Shown here in pieces: positions 44,242 to 53,976 of a DNA stretch of 60,782 nucleotides. Each line of letters opens with the position of its first letter. Position 1 is the first letter of the stretch. The notes below the pieces were generated by a model, which worked only from the letters and a program-made list of their open reading frames with translations, did not search any database and was not told where the DNA came from. The translations under genes were made by a program, and so were the position numbers. Source of the stretch: Acholeplasmatales bacterium (GTDB lineage Bacteria; Bacillota_I; Bacilli_A; Acholeplasmatales; Acholeplasmataceae); the NCBI GenBank assembly GCA_031284745.1, contig JAITXJ010000020.1, positions 1 to 60,782 on the forward strand. Reading direction: 5' to 3'.

Positions 44242-46221
44242 ATGGATGAAAAGAAAAAAATACTAGAAGTCAAAGATTTAAGAGTGTCTTTTCGAACCAA
44301 CGAAGGAATCGTTAAAGCGGTTCGTGGCGTATCTTTTGACTTGTATGATGGCGAAACCTTGGCTATTGTTGGAGAGTCAGGTTCGGGAAAGAGTGTCTCT
44401 TCGCGAACTATTATGGGTATTCTAGCCGGTAATGCGATTATCGAAGAAGGAAGCATCCTTTATCGTGGGCAGGATTTAATCAAATTAAAGGAATCACAAT
44501 TTCACGAAATAAGAGGTAATCAAATTGGAATGATTTTCCAAGACCCTACTTCTTCTTTAAATCCTATTATGAAGGTTGGCAAGCAAATAACCGAAGGGAT
44601 GATTATCAACGGCAAGCGCAAGATCAATAAATATAAGGCTCTTTTTCATGATGAAAATCAATTATATGAAAACCTAGTTTCCTCGATAAAGGAAGTTAAA
44701 ACCTATTATTATTTTAATTTAAAGAAAAAGAAAAAAATTAAACGTTTAAAATTAGATAAGAAACAAATTAAGAATAATTTAAGTTTAGCCAAAGATGAAA
44801 AAAATAACTTATTACAAGATATTATTGAAAATCTCGCTGCGGTTAAGGGATCTTCGACCACTTTAACCAAAAGTGATCGACGAGCCAAATTAGGAGTTTT
44901 AAAAGCCGATTTAAAGGTTGCTCGCAAAAACTTGCGCTTAAAAAGAAAAGAAGCTAAAGTGATCATCACGCAAGAATATCAAGGCTATAAAGATGCTTAT
45001 GTCCAAGAATGCCAAGCGGCTAGTGAGAAGATTGAAAAAATAAAAAGTGAACACCTTCATCAAGACCTTAGGTCGGCCGATCTAAGCAAGAAGGAAATTG
45101 AGTTGCAGGAAATTTTAGCGGCTAAAACCCAGTTGGTAGAACAAAATACAGCCTTAAGGACTTTTTATGTTAGCCGTAATTGCACGGTCTCTAATGAAGA
45201 AAAAAATCGGACTCTTTTAATTCAAAAGCAACAAATAGATGAGATTGACAAACAATTAAAAAACGCCCGCAAAGAGTATAAAAAATTGGTGAAAGAAAAT
45301 GATCCTGATTTAATAGCAGCTAAAAAAGAATTGGCTGATATTAAAGAGAACTATCGTCGAAAAATTAAAGTAACCTTAAAAGAGGCTAATGAAGAAGCCC
45401 TGAAGATTATGAATGAAGTAGGTATTCCCGAACCAGAAAAACGTTTAAATATGTATCCATTCCAATTTTCTGGAGGGATGAAGCAAAGGATCGTTATTGC
45501 TATCGCCCTCACCTCAACCCCCGAAATCTTGATTTGTGACGAACCAACCACGGCTTTGGATGTGACCATTCAGGCCCAAATTTTGGAATTATTGAAAACT
45601 ATCAAGACCCAAAGAAAATTATCATTAATATTTATTACTCATAATTTAGGGGTAGTAGCTAATATGGCCGATCGAGTTGCTGTGATGTATGCTGGTAAAA
45701 TTGTCGAATATGGTCTGAGTGAGGATATCTTTTATAATGCTAAGCATCCCTATACTTGGGCTTTGCTTTCCTCGATGCCGGACTTAAATTCTTCGGATAA
45801 ATTATTGACGATTCCGGGAACTCCACCAAACATGTTATATCCGCCAAAAGGTGATGCTTTTGCTCAAAGAAATAAGTATGCTTTAAAGATTGACTTTTTG
45901 GAAGAGCCACCAAGTTTTAAAATTAGTGATACTCATTATGCAGCAACTTGGCTTTTAGATCCTCGAAGTCCGAAAGTTTCTCAACCCGAAGTTATTACCA
46001 ATCGAATTGCGGAAATTAAAAAGACCATTGAGTTATTAAAGAAAGTTCAAGCCAATTCGTTAGCGACTAGCCAGTTAGAGACTCCACCGGTGGTTACCAA
46101 AAAACAAAAATCGAGTAAATCTGGTCCTTTGAAATCAGAACCAAAACCATCATCGGGGTTAGATAATCCGGATATTGTGATGGACACCTTGCATAAATAT
46201 GGCAAGAAGAGGGTGAAATAA
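44242..46221 (+). CDS. oppD: Oligopeptide ABC transporter ATPase OppD with coiled-coil insertion
   Basis: OppD is a cytoplasmic ATPase of the peptide importer. All motifs are present: Walker A GESGSGKS (44-51), Q-loop Gln100, signature FSGGMKQ (409-415), Walker B ILICDEP and H-loop FITHN. Between the Q-loop and signature there is an insertion of about 245 residues (130-375), Lys/Glu-rich and strongly helical, likely coiled coil. The protein is 659 residues against about 340. The C-terminal peptide domain has GDAFAQRNKYA where relatives have GCxFxxRCxxA, so the Fe-S-type cysteines are lost. A Ser/Pro/Lys-rich tail ends the protein. Confidence 0.93.
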   Translation: MDEKKKILEVKDLRVSFRTNEGIVKAVRGVSFDLYDGETLAIVGESGSGKSVSSRTIMGILAGNAIIEEGSILYRGQDLIKLKESQFHEIRGNQIGMIFQDPTSSLNPIMKVGKQITEGMIINGKRKINKYKALFHDENQLYENLVSSIKEVKTYYYFNLKKKKKIKRLKLDKKQIKNNLSLAKDEKNNLLQDIIENLAAVKGSSTTLTKSDRRAKLGVLKADLKVARKNLRLKRKEAKVIITQEYQGYKDAYVQECQAASEKIEKIKSEHLHQDLRSADLSKKEIELQEILAAKTQLVEQNTALRTFYVSRNCTVSNEEKNRTLLIQKQQIDEIDKQLKNARKEYKKLVKENDPDLIAAKKELADIKENYRRKIKVTLKEANEEALKIMNEVGIPEPEKRLNMYPFQFSGGMKQRIVIAIALTSTPEILICDEPTTALDVTIQAQILELLKTIKTQRKLSLIFITHNLGVVANMADRVAVMYAGKIVEYGLSEDIFYNAKHPYTWALLSSMPDLNSSDKLLTIPGTPPNMLYPPKGDAFAQRNKYALKIDFLEEPPSFKISDTHYAATWLLDPRSPKVSQPEVITNRIAEIKKTIELLKKVQANSLATSQLETPPVVTKKQKSSKSGPLKSEPKPSSGLDNPDIVMDTLHKYGKKRVK

Positions 46222-46222
46222 G

Positions 46223-47605
46223 ATGAGCACAGACAAACAAGTCGTTTTAAAAGTTAATAATTTAAAGCAATTTTTCATCACCGGCAAGGGCAAATATCGT
46301 ATCTTTAATAAAGCGGTCAATGGAATTTCCTTTGAAATTAACCGAGGAGAGGTTTTTTCCTTAGTGGGAGAATCAGGTTGTGGAAAAACAACAACTGGTC
46401 GAACTATTATGAGATTGTATAAACCAACCGATGGTGAAGTCTTCTTATTAGGCAAAAGAATTGTCGGTGGTGATTTATCTTTGCGTGAAGAAATTTATGC
46501 TATTAACCGGCAAATTAAGAATTTAAGTACCAATAGTCCTACTTATAAAAATGATTTGGGGGAGTTAACCAATAAAAAGCGCTTAATTCAATATGATATT
46601 AAGCAACGCAAAGCTGATCAAAAAACTCGCTATACCCCTGATCGACACTTGATTAGTGAGGTTAAAAAAGAATCAATAGCTCAGACTGATACCTTAAAAA
46701 AAGAGTTAAAAAAAGTTAATGAAGAATTTCTGGCTTTTAAAAAAGAAGCTTTCGTAGAATTTGATAATTTACCATTAGGTACCAGTAGTGAAGAAAAAGA
46801 GGCCCTTCATCATAAATTATTAGCGAAATATCGGGAAGTTAGAAGTATTAAGAATAAAAGGGTGGAACAAATTAATTATGAAATTTCTCATTGTTACACC
46901 GCTCATAAATTCTATGCTCGGCCCCTCTTAAATAAGATTCAAATGATCTTCCAAGATCCGATTGATTCTCTTGATCCGCGAATGACGGTTAAAGATATTG
47001 TGGCGGAAGGCTTATATATCAATGGTATTCATAATCGTACAGTCGTGAAAGAAAGAGTTTATAACGCTTTAAAACTGGTTGGTTTAATGCCTGAACATGC
47101 TAGTCACTTCCCTCATGAATTCTCCGGCGGACAGCGCCAAAGAGTAGGTATTGCCCGGGCTATCGTCTGTGAACCCGAGATTATCGTGGCTGATGAACCT
47201 ATTAGTGCTTTAGATGTTTCCATTCAAGCCCAAGTCATTAATTTATTAAATGATTTAAAGACCAAATTAGGCTTAACAATTCTCTTTATAGCTCATGATT
47301 TATCAGTGGTAAAATATTTTTCCGATAAAATAGCCGTGATGTATTATGGACGAATCGTGGAAATGGGCGAAAAAACTAAAGTATTTAATAATCCTTTACA
47401 TCCTTATACTTTATCGCTCATATCTTCCATCCCCCTTCCTGATCCAACGTATGAAAAATTACGAACCGGGGTCAAAAGATATAATCCAACTGCTCATAAT
47501 TATCAAAAAGATGAAGTTGTCTCCTTGCGGGAAGTAGAACCAAATCACTTTGTTCTTTGCAATGAAGCAGAATTTGCGAAATACTTGAAAATAATTAACA
47601 AATGA
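46223..47605 (+). CDS. oppF: Oligopeptide ABC transporter ATPase OppF with helical insertion
   Basis: OppF is the second ATPase. Motifs: Walker A GESGCGKTTT (49-58), Q-loop Gln244, signature FSGGQRQ (300-306), Walker B IIVADEP and H-loop FIAHD. Compared with the usual 310-330 residues it is 460 long because of about 145 extra residues (about 86-232), helical and charged, placed before the Q-loop. In OppD the insertion is after the Q-loop, so the two are not simple duplicates. The C-terminal cysteine motif is also missing. Its stop overlaps the next ATG by 4 bp. Confidence 0.94.
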   Translation: MSTDKQVVLKVNNLKQFFITGKGKYRIFNKAVNGISFEINRGEVFSLVGESGCGKTTTGRTIMRLYKPTDGEVFLLGKRIVGGDLSLREEIYAINRQIKNLSTNSPTYKNDLGELTNKKRLIQYDIKQRKADQKTRYTPDRHLISEVKKESIAQTDTLKKELKKVNEEFLAFKKEAFVEFDNLPLGTSSEEKEALHHKLLAKYREVRSIKNKRVEQINYEISHCYTAHKFYARPLLNKIQMIFQDPIDSLDPRMTVKDIVAEGLYINGIHNRTVVKERVYNALKLVGLMPEHASHFPHEFSGGQRQRVGIARAIVCEPEIIVADEPISALDVSIQAQVINLLNDLKTKLGLTILFIAHDLSVVKYFSDKIAVMYYGRIVEMGEKTKVFNNPLHPYTLSLISSIPLPDPTYEKLRTGVKRYNPTAHNYQKDEVVSLREVEPNHFVLCNEAEFAKYLKIINK

Positions 47606-47979
47606 ACAAGTATTTAAAGGAATTTATTAAAGGTTTAATTGCCTTCTTCACTTTATTTGTCATCTCATTTCTGATCTTTTGGTTGTATTACAAGTTAGAT
47701 TGGCAATTAGATACCGTCAGTAATAGTTTATTTATTCCTAATATTCTTGTCTTTATCTTTTCATTAGGAATTAACTTAGGTTCAGGGCTCGTCTTTAGCC
47801 CCTTCACTTATACAATTAAGCTCTTTCTTCAAAGAAAAAAAACCAAGGAAGAATTTGCTAGTTACCATGATTATCTTGAAAGACAAAAACAAAAACACGT
47901 TAGTTCTTGGTTTCTAACAATAGTTTCAGCAATATTTAATATAGTAGCGCTTATCTTAGCCCTATTATATATGATATAA
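47602..47979 (+). CDS. Small membrane protein, DUF3899-like
   Basis: The 125 residues have four hydrophobic segments. The middle pattern (NSLFIPNILVFIFSLGINLG, then a basic loop LQRKKTKEEFASYHDYLER) resembles the DUF3899 family, whose function is unknown. It overlaps oppF by 4 bp and is thus probably the last gene read with the transporter. Confidence 0.55.
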   Translation: MNKYLKEFIKGLIAFFTLFVISFLIFWLYYKLDWQLDTVSNSLFIPNILVFIFSLGINLGSGLVFSPFTYTIKLFLQRKKTKEEFASYHDYLERQKQKHVSSWFLTIVSAIFNIVALILALLYMI

Positions 47980-47992
47980 AAAAGGAGAAAAT

Positions 47993-50044
47993 ATGAAATT
48001 AATTATTAAAACTTTTACAAGTACAAAAAAATTAATCTTAGCTCTATTAGTAGTAATGGTTGCGGTTCTTTTGGTAGGATGTCAAAGCATTACCAAAAAT
48101 GAATTAGAATATTTTAATGCAGCTTATGTCGCAGCATTTGAAGGCAAAGACTTTTCGAATATTAGTGCTGATTTTACCCTACCCACTACGAGCAATGAAG
48201 TTAGTATTAGTTATGAATCGGCTAATAGTCAAATACTAAGTGTTTCTGGAGGATCATTTAGTGTTCATCCGACCGCTGAGACGCAAGTAGTTCAATTAAC
48301 TGTTACTTTTACTTACCAAGGCGACACCATTCAATATTATATTAATGTTGTAGTTAGTGGTACCCAAAATAATACTGTGGAACCACCGGTAGATAATGAT
48401 CCAGAATTAGCAAAACAAGCTTGGGCGGAAATTATTGCGGCCCTCTTTAGCAATGTTGATCCCGATGGGAAAGTAACTAAAGATTTGATCTTCCTCAAAA
48501 AAGTCAATATTTCGAGCGCTCCTCGTGCCACTTGGAATTCATCTAATGTTTCGATCATTTCCAAAGAAGGTTTAGTATTACAACCTTTAAATGGCAATGT
48601 GAATGTCAAGATTAGTGCTAATTTAAGAATTGCCAAAGCCCAAATAGGGACGGCTGCTGACTATAATGTGACAAGAGATTTTTATTTTACGGTTCCGAAG
48701 TTTAATATTCCTTGGAATGAAGTAATTGATTTTGCTCCTAGTGATACTTCGAGCGCCCCTCTACTTTCGGAAGATATTGTTAGTAAAGGTTTAGTGGAAC
48801 AATTTCCCACTAATCCAGCTAATGGGACAGTCGATGTAAATATTGTGGTCATTCCTGTGGAATTCAGCGATGATCATTTCACTCCTGATGAATTAGTGAA
48901 AGTTCAAAAAGCTTTCTTTGGTGATCGTTCAGATACTGGTTGGGAAAGTTTAGCTTCCTTTTATAATAAATCGTCCTATGGCCGAGTTAATATCAACGGA
49001 ACTCTTACTTCTACTTATAATACCGGTAAGACTATTGCTCAATTTCAATCGTCTAGTAGTATTGCTGGTAAGGCTTGGGTCGATTATCAGGCTCTTTATG
49101 AAGGCTTAACCGCTAAGGTTAGTGAATTGACTCTTTCTCAACATGATGGTAATAATGATGGTTATATTGATGGGGTCTATTTAGTGTATTCAGCTCCGCA
49201 ACAAGATGCGGCTGGTGGGGTTTATCCTCCATATTGGACTTATCATAATTTCTATAAAACTACCAATTATAATAAGGGTGATTATTTCTTTACCCAAGCG
49301 GGAGTTGATTATCGTCCTTATGGTTATGTTTGGTATAGTTATGAAAATATTAATGAATCAATTAAAGAATTAGATATTAATATTAATGCGGAAATTTTAG
49401 TCCATGAAAGTGGAAGATTCTTTGGTTTACCTTATTACTATGAATATGCTTATGGACCAGAAGTTCAAAATGGTTTAGGCTATATGGATATGATGTATGC
49501 CAATATTGGTGATCATGGTCCTTGGAGCAAATTAGTTCTAGGTTGGATCGACCCAATCGTGGTTTCCGAGGCTGGGACGACACTTATTAAATTAAAAGAT
49601 GCTCCTACTTACGGTGATTTGATCATGGTTAAGCCGACTTGGCCAACTGATAGCACTTATTATGGCGAATATTTACTGATTGATTATTATGCTCCAACCG
49701 GCCTTTATGAGATGCAAACTACTCATACCTCGGGCTATCCCGTATTTACTACCAGAGGAGTAAGAATTTATCACGTAACTTATAATCAGTCCAAGACCTT
49801 TAACCCAAGTGCTAATAATTATGTAGCCGGAATGTTAATTAAATATTTAACCGGTGATGGGGCGGCCATTCCGACTGATGGTCCGATCAATGATCAAGCT
49901 CTCTTCCAACCAGGCTGTGCCTATGATTGGAGTAAATTTGTTTGGGCAACTTCTCCGGGCAGTGCCAAAGACAATGTTTTAGTTCGCGTGTTAGAAATTA
50001 ACGCTGATGATGAATATGCAGTTATTAGCATATCGTTATCCTAA
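47993..50044 (+). CDS. M6-like lipoprotein metalloprotease with broken active site
   Basis: The 683-residue lipoprotein (lipobox LVGC, Cys30) has two N-terminal Ig-like modules (DFSNISADFTLP..., about 40-125, and ATWNSSNVSIISKEGLV, about 170-215), then an M6/immune-inhibitor-A-like domain from about 280 (IPVEFSDDHFTPDEL, DTGWESLASFYNKSSYGRVN). The zinc motif HExxH is HESGR at 471-475: the second His ligand is Arg. GLPYYYEYA follows, as in the active paralogue, so the fold is kept. It is probably a pseudoprotease, perhaps binding substrate or the neighbour. SD AAAAGGAG precedes the ATG; the paralogue starts 9 bp after its stop. Confidence 0.85.
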   Translation: MKLIIKTFTSTKKLILALLVVMVAVLLVGCQSITKNELEYFNAAYVAAFEGKDFSNISADFTLPTTSNEVSISYESANSQILSVSGGSFSVHPTAETQVVQLTVTFTYQGDTIQYYINVVVSGTQNNTVEPPVDNDPELAKQAWAEIIAALFSNVDPDGKVTKDLIFLKKVNISSAPRATWNSSNVSIISKEGLVLQPLNGNVNVKISANLRIAKAQIGTAADYNVTRDFYFTVPKFNIPWNEVIDFAPSDTSSAPLLSEDIVSKGLVEQFPTNPANGTVDVNIVVIPVEFSDDHFTPDELVKVQKAFFGDRSDTGWESLASFYNKSSYGRVNINGTLTSTYNTGKTIAQFQSSSSIAGKAWVDYQALYEGLTAKVSELTLSQHDGNNDGYIDGVYLVYSAPQQDAAGGVYPPYWTYHNFYKTTNYNKGDYFFTQAGVDYRPYGYVWYSYENINESIKELDININAEILVHESGRFFGLPYYYEYAYGPEVQNGLGYMDMMYANIGDHGPWSKLVLGWIDPIVVSEAGTTLIKLKDAPTYGDLIMVKPTWPTDSTYYGEYLLIDYYAPTGLYEMQTTHTSGYPVFTTRGVRIYHVTYNQSKTFNPSANNYVAGMLIKYLTGDGAAIPTDGPINDQALFQPGCAYDWSKFVWATSPGSAKDNVLVRVLEINADDEYAVISISLS

Positions 50045-50053
50045 GGAGGAAAA

Positions 50054-52048
50054 ATGAAAAAAATAATAATATTTATTTTATTAGGATTAATAGGTTTCTT
50101 TAGTGCTTGTAGTGCGGGCGAAGTAATCGTTAAAATTGATGAAGATGTCCTGGATTATACGCAAGAAGCCTTTAACAAGATTGTTAATCAAAGGGATTAT
50201 TCCAATATAAATAGTGACTTTCAAGTTCCAGCTCATGTTTTAGTTGGTACCAATGATGAGGTTTCGGTGGAAGTTAAGGCAGTTACCAGTTCTTCGGAAG
50301 CCCTCGTCGTTAATGGCCTCTTTATTAGTGTTTATCCAACCGAAGCCAATCAAAGTGTGCGTTTAGACTTTGTTTTAACTTATAATGAAAAAGATGTTGA
50401 TTACCATGTCAATGCGATTTTATTGGCTATTCCTGGTCCTTGGACCGAGATTGAAAATGCTTTTTATGCGAGCGTTCCGAATGTCAATGCGGTTAGCAAC
50501 AATGTTAATTTAATTCAACATCTTTCTAAACCAGGAGCTTCGGTGATTTGGAATTCCAATAAACCCAATACTATTTCCAATGATGGAGTAGTTAATAAGA
50601 ACTTTGGTTTACAAACCGTCGTTCTTTCGGCTATTTTAACGGATAATGGGATTGTTACTATTAAGCTTTATACCCTTAAAGTTGTTCCGATTGCTTATGA
50701 AGTGACTGAATATCAACCATATGAATATTGGAATGGCGGCGGTGAAGGTATTTATCAAAATCCAATATATACTTTGGATGATCAAATGACAGCTTTTCAT
50801 AATTCTCAACTGCGGGTAGGAATTCCTTCCGTTGGCGAAAATGGTAGTAATATTAATATTAATTTACTAGTTGTCCCAATTGAATTTAATAATCGTGTTT
50901 TTAGTCCAGCCGAATTAACTAGACTTAACAAGGGTTTCTTTGGAACTCATGCCGATACTGGTTGGGAAAGTTTAGCTTCTTTTTACAACAAGACTTCCTT
51001 TGGTAAAGTTAATGTTAATGGGACCGTCATTGCTCCATATCACTTTAATATGACCGATACTCTTTTCCAAACAACTTATCCGGAAAGAGGGGATTATGCG
51101 GCCATCGTGGCTAGTGCTGACCATATTAAAAATGAATTAGGCGCCACTTTGCAGTCTTATGATGCCAATCAAGATGGCTATTTTGACGCCATATATCTGG
51201 TGTATTCGCGTAACCATGTCAATAGTTGGGGCGGATTATGGTGGGCACACAAAACTACTTATGTAGCTGGTTATCAAATTAACTCTTTGTTGACCGCTGC
51301 TGATATTATTTATAATCCAGGTGAGGCTAATGAAATTAGACCTTCCGGGATTATGTGGGCTTCCCAAGACTTCATGAACGAAGCCACCGGTGGTCAATTA
51401 CAGATTAATATGGAAACTTTCATTCACGAATCCGGACATTTATTTGGTCTTCCTGATTTCTATGATTATGATACCGGAGTTGGAATGGGTGGTGGTTTAG
51501 GTGGTGCTGATATGATGGATTACAATATTGGGGATCATGGACCATGGAATAAAATTATTCTTGGTTGGTTGGTACCACAAGTCGTTACCGAATCCGTAAC
51601 TGTTCGTCTTCATAAGGGAACTAATTCAGGACAAGAAGCCTTATTGATTCCTTATCGTTGGAACCATAATTTATTTAGTGAATATTTGATTCTTGATTAT
51701 TATAATCCGGTGGGCCATGATTTATTCGATTATGGTACAGGGTTAATGATGAGTATTTCGGGTGTACGTATCTACCATGTAGATGCTACCTTGGGTCATC
51801 CATTTGCCTATAATAATTCTTATACCTCCCATAAATTAATCGATTATTTGAGTGCTTCGAATCGCGGAACACATTCCATACAATATGAAGCTGGTAACCC
51901 GGATTTATTCCAAACTACAACTACTGCTTATAATTGGGATAATTTTGGTTGGTATACATTGGGAACTATTAATCCACGAATCACGGTTACAGTGCAAGAA
52001 AAAACTGATGATTGGGCAGTTGTTTCCATCAGTTATAGTATTTATTAA
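50054..52048 (+). CDS. M6-like lipoprotein metalloprotease, intact HESGH
   Basis: The 664-residue lipoprotein (signal ending FFSACSAG, Cys near 19) has the same layout as its upstream paralogue: Ig-like modules (DYSNINSDFQVP..., then SVIWNSNKPNTISNDGVV) and an M6-type domain starting near 275 (VPIEFNNRVFSPAEL, DTGWESLASFYNKTSFGKVN). The zinc motif is complete: HESGH at 458-462 followed by LFGLPDFYDYD, whose Asp fits the third-ligand region. It is likely a surface-anchored protease that degrades external proteins, feeding peptides to the adjacent Opp system. SD AAGGAGG lies upstream. Confidence 0.9.
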   Translation: MKKIIIFILLGLIGFFSACSAGEVIVKIDEDVLDYTQEAFNKIVNQRDYSNINSDFQVPAHVLVGTNDEVSVEVKAVTSSSEALVVNGLFISVYPTEANQSVRLDFVLTYNEKDVDYHVNAILLAIPGPWTEIENAFYASVPNVNAVSNNVNLIQHLSKPGASVIWNSNKPNTISNDGVVNKNFGLQTVVLSAILTDNGIVTIKLYTLKVVPIAYEVTEYQPYEYWNGGGEGIYQNPIYTLDDQMTAFHNSQLRVGIPSVGENGSNININLLVVPIEFNNRVFSPAELTRLNKGFFGTHADTGWESLASFYNKTSFGKVNVNGTVIAPYHFNMTDTLFQTTYPERGDYAAIVASADHIKNELGATLQSYDANQDGYFDAIYLVYSRNHVNSWGGLWWAHKTTYVAGYQINSLLTAADIIYNPGEANEIRPSGIMWASQDFMNEATGGQLQINMETFIHESGHLFGLPDFYDYDTGVGMGGGLGGADMMDYNIGDHGPWNKIILGWLVPQVVTESVTVRLHKGTNSGQEALLIPYRWNHNLFSEYLILDYYNPVGHDLFDYGTGLMMSISGVRIYHVDATLGHPFAYNNSYTSHKLIDYLSASNRGTHSIQYEAGNPDLFQTTTTAYNWDNFGWYTLGTINPRITVTVQEKTDDWAVVSISYSIY

Positions 52049-52057
52049 TTTTAAATT

Positions 52058-52093
52058 AAAGGATTGGTGTTTAGTAATAAATACCAATCCTTT
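52058..52093 (+). terminator. Hairpin after the protease gene
   Basis: AAAGGATTGGT and ACCAATCCTTT pair perfectly over 11 bp with a 14-nt loop. No T run follows on the plus strand, so termination would be inefficient. The hairpin ends 19 bp before the next GTG start. Confidence 0.6.
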
Positions 52094-52111
52094 ATTCCAA
52101 GGAAAATAGTT

Positions 52112-52897
52112 GTGGACCCCCAAAAAGTAATTAATAAAAGAAGAAATATTTTAATAGCATTTTTGAGCCTCTTGGTTATTTTTTTAGTGGCTATTATTTT
52201 GGTCTCCGTTTTGGTAAAAAATGATGTTATCATGTCTTCGATTAATCTGGGGCTCTTACTAATTTTTTTAATCATTTCCTTAGTTTTTCGCAAGCCGCTT
52301 TTTGTGAGTAATACCTCGGCGCGGGTGGCTAATCTTATTTTAAAACAAGGTCCACCGCTGGTTTATCAGGTTAATATCGTGGATAATCCCCAGGTTTTTT
52401 CCGCCATGGGCTTTACTAAACAAGTTCATACTTCAGATTTTGTGATGTATTATCGTCATAGTTTATTACGAACGACTGCCTTTAAAAAGGTTTATAAGTT
52501 AGAAGTGTCCTATATCCTAAAAAAAACCGATTATGATTTTTATCACCAGGATATTGAGGTCGAAATTAATAAAATTGAAAATTCTTTTTCCAAAGGGGAG
52601 CGACCAACCAAGTATATTATTATCGGTTATAAAAATTATGAATCCTTTGACAGCGTAGCGAAAAAGGAATTAGCCGAAGTGGTTAGTTACACGCTTAATC
52701 GTCAAAATTTTTCCCAAATTAATGTGGGGTTTGTTAAAAAAGAAGCCAGGGCCTATTTTTTATACAGTGAAAAATATGCTCCATCCATGTATTATCAAGA
52801 AGCCGTGGAATTTATCAAAAATGTGATTAGTGATCGCAAAGAAATATATTTAAATGACCCATTGAAGAAAATAAAGAAAAATAAAAGAGCTAGATGA
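52112..52897 (+). CDS. Membrane-anchored protein, unknown function
   Basis: The protein has two membrane segments (about residues 13-38 and 44-62) and a cytoplasmic or external domain of about 195 residues ending in Lys/Arg. A GTG at 52112 (VDPQKVINKRRN) with AAGGAAAA upstream gives 261 residues; the longer TTG-start version at 52064 would be inside the hairpin and is rejected. No family was recognised. It lies after the proteases in the same orientation and ends in a strong bidirectional terminator whose stem holds its stop codon. Confidence 0.7.
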   Translation: MDPQKVINKRRNILIAFLSLLVIFLVAIILVSVLVKNDVIMSSINLGLLLIFLIISLVFRKPLFVSNTSARVANLILKQGPPLVYQVNIVDNPQVFSAMGFTKQVHTSDFVMYYRHSLLRTTAFKKVYKLEVSYILKKTDYDFYHQDIEVEINKIENSFSKGERPTKYIIIGYKNYESFDSVAKKELAEVVSYTLNRQNFSQINVGFVKKEARAYFLYSEKYAPSMYYQEAVEFIKNVISDRKEIYLNDPLKKIKKNKRAR

Positions 52898-52916
52898 TTA
52901 TCTAGCTCTTTTTTTC
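52883..52916. terminator. Bidirectional terminator between the 52112 gene and gap
   Basis: AAAAGAGCTAGA and TCTAGCTCTTTT pair over 12 bp around TGATTA, with T runs on both sides. It serves the forward gene ending at 52897 and the reverse gap gene ending at 52917. Confidence 0.92.
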
Positions 52917-53936
52917 TTATTTTGTCAAATTAGCAATATAACTGAGGGTGCGAATTAATTGGGTAGTATAACTCATCTCATTATCATACCAAGCCATAAC
53001 TTTCACTAATTGCTTACCGTCTGGTGTGTTGAGAAGTTGAGTGGTATGAGCATCATAAATAGAACCATAACTAGTGCCAATAACATCGCTGGAAACGATC
53101 GGATCAAAACTATATTTTAAGGTTTCATTAGCTCCGGCTTTAAAAGCTTCGTCTATTTGGGCTAAGGTAACTTTGGTTTTTAATTCGACAGTTAAATCGA
53201 CAATCGAGCCAGTAATAGTTGGAACACGTAAGGAAGTACCATCGAGTTTACCTTTTAATTGTGGTAGGACTTCGCCAATCGCTTTGGCGGCTCCCGTGGT
53301 TGAAGGGATAATATTTGCGCTGGCTGCTCGACCACGCCGAGCGAAGATTCCCTTTTTGTGGGGTTGATCCATTAATGATTGATCATTAGTATAAGCGTGA
53401 ACAGTGGTCATAAAACCTCTTTCAATACCAAAGGCATCATCTAAAACTTTACATAAGGGGGCTAGACAATTAGTTGTACAAGAAGCACCACTGATGATAT
53501 CCATGTCCGGAGTGATGACATTATGATTGACATTATAAACCACGGTCGCATCAATATCACCGGTTGCTGGGGCACTTATAACTACTTTCTTAGCTCCGGC
53601 TTTGAGGTGGGCACTAGCTTTAGCACTATCCGTAAAGAAACCAGTACATTCCAAAACGACATCAACTCCATGCTTTTTCCAAGGAATTTCCGCAGGGTCT
53701 TTAATTGCATAAATCGGAATATGCTTCCCATCGACGATTAAATCACTACCCTCATAGGATACCCCATCTAAATTGAAATTGCCTTGAGCTGTATCATACT
53801 TTAGTAAGTATGCTAGAGTTTCGGCATCAGTTAAATCATTGATTGCTACTACCTTAAATTCTTTTTTTCCCGACATTAATCTAAATGCCAGACGGCCAAT
53901 TCGACCAAAACCATTAATTGCGACTTTTATTGCCAT
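52917..53936 (-). CDS. gap: Glyceraldehyde-3-phosphate dehydrogenase
   Basis: GAPDH converts glyceraldehyde 3-phosphate to 1,3-bisphosphoglycerate in glycolysis, making NADH. The 339 residues include the NAD-binding INGFGRIGRLAFR, an Asp after the second strand (NDLTD), which favours NAD over NADP, and the catalytic SGASCTTNCLAPL. The C-terminal substrate region WYDNEMSYTTQL is typical. It is a single reverse-strand gene with its own AAGGAG SD, extended -10 and bidirectional terminator. Confidence 0.98.
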   Translation of the reverse strand: MAIKVAINGFGRIGRLAFRLMSGKKEFKVVAINDLTDAETLAYLLKYDTAQGNFNLDGVSYEGSDLIVDGKHIPIYAIKDPAEIPWKKHGVDVVLECTGFFTDSAKASAHLKAGAKKVVISAPATGDIDATVVYNVNHNVITPDMDIISGASCTTNCLAPLCKVLDDAFGIERGFMTTVHAYTNDQSLMDQPHKKGIFARRGRAASANIIPSTTGAAKAIGEVLPQLKGKLDGTSLRVPTITGSIVDLTVELKTKVTLAQIDEAFKAGANETLKYSFDPIVSSDVIGTSYGSIYDAHTTQLLNTPDGKQLVKVMAWYDNEMSYTTQLIRTLSYIANLTK

Positions 53937-53960
53937 AAAATATCTCCTTTTTACCTAATT

Positions 53961-53966
53961 ATTATA
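53961..53966 (-). promoter_or_regulatory. Promoter -10 of gap
   Basis: On the reverse strand ATGATATAATAATT is an extended -10, 24 bp before the ATG. A small palindrome TGCTATTTTTAGCA (53976-53989) lies just upstream, about the -35 position. Confidence 0.65.
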
Positions 53967-53976
53967 TCATTATTTG

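Noticed and set aside
44709-44969. Reverse-strand frame in the OppD insertion
   Set aside because: Low-complexity Phe/Leu/Lys product mirrors the AAA-rich coding of the insertion; no SD or promoter.
52064-52111. Upstream TTG extension of the 52112 membrane protein
   Set aside because: The first 16 codons lie in the hairpin and its loop; a GTG with a better-placed SD follows.
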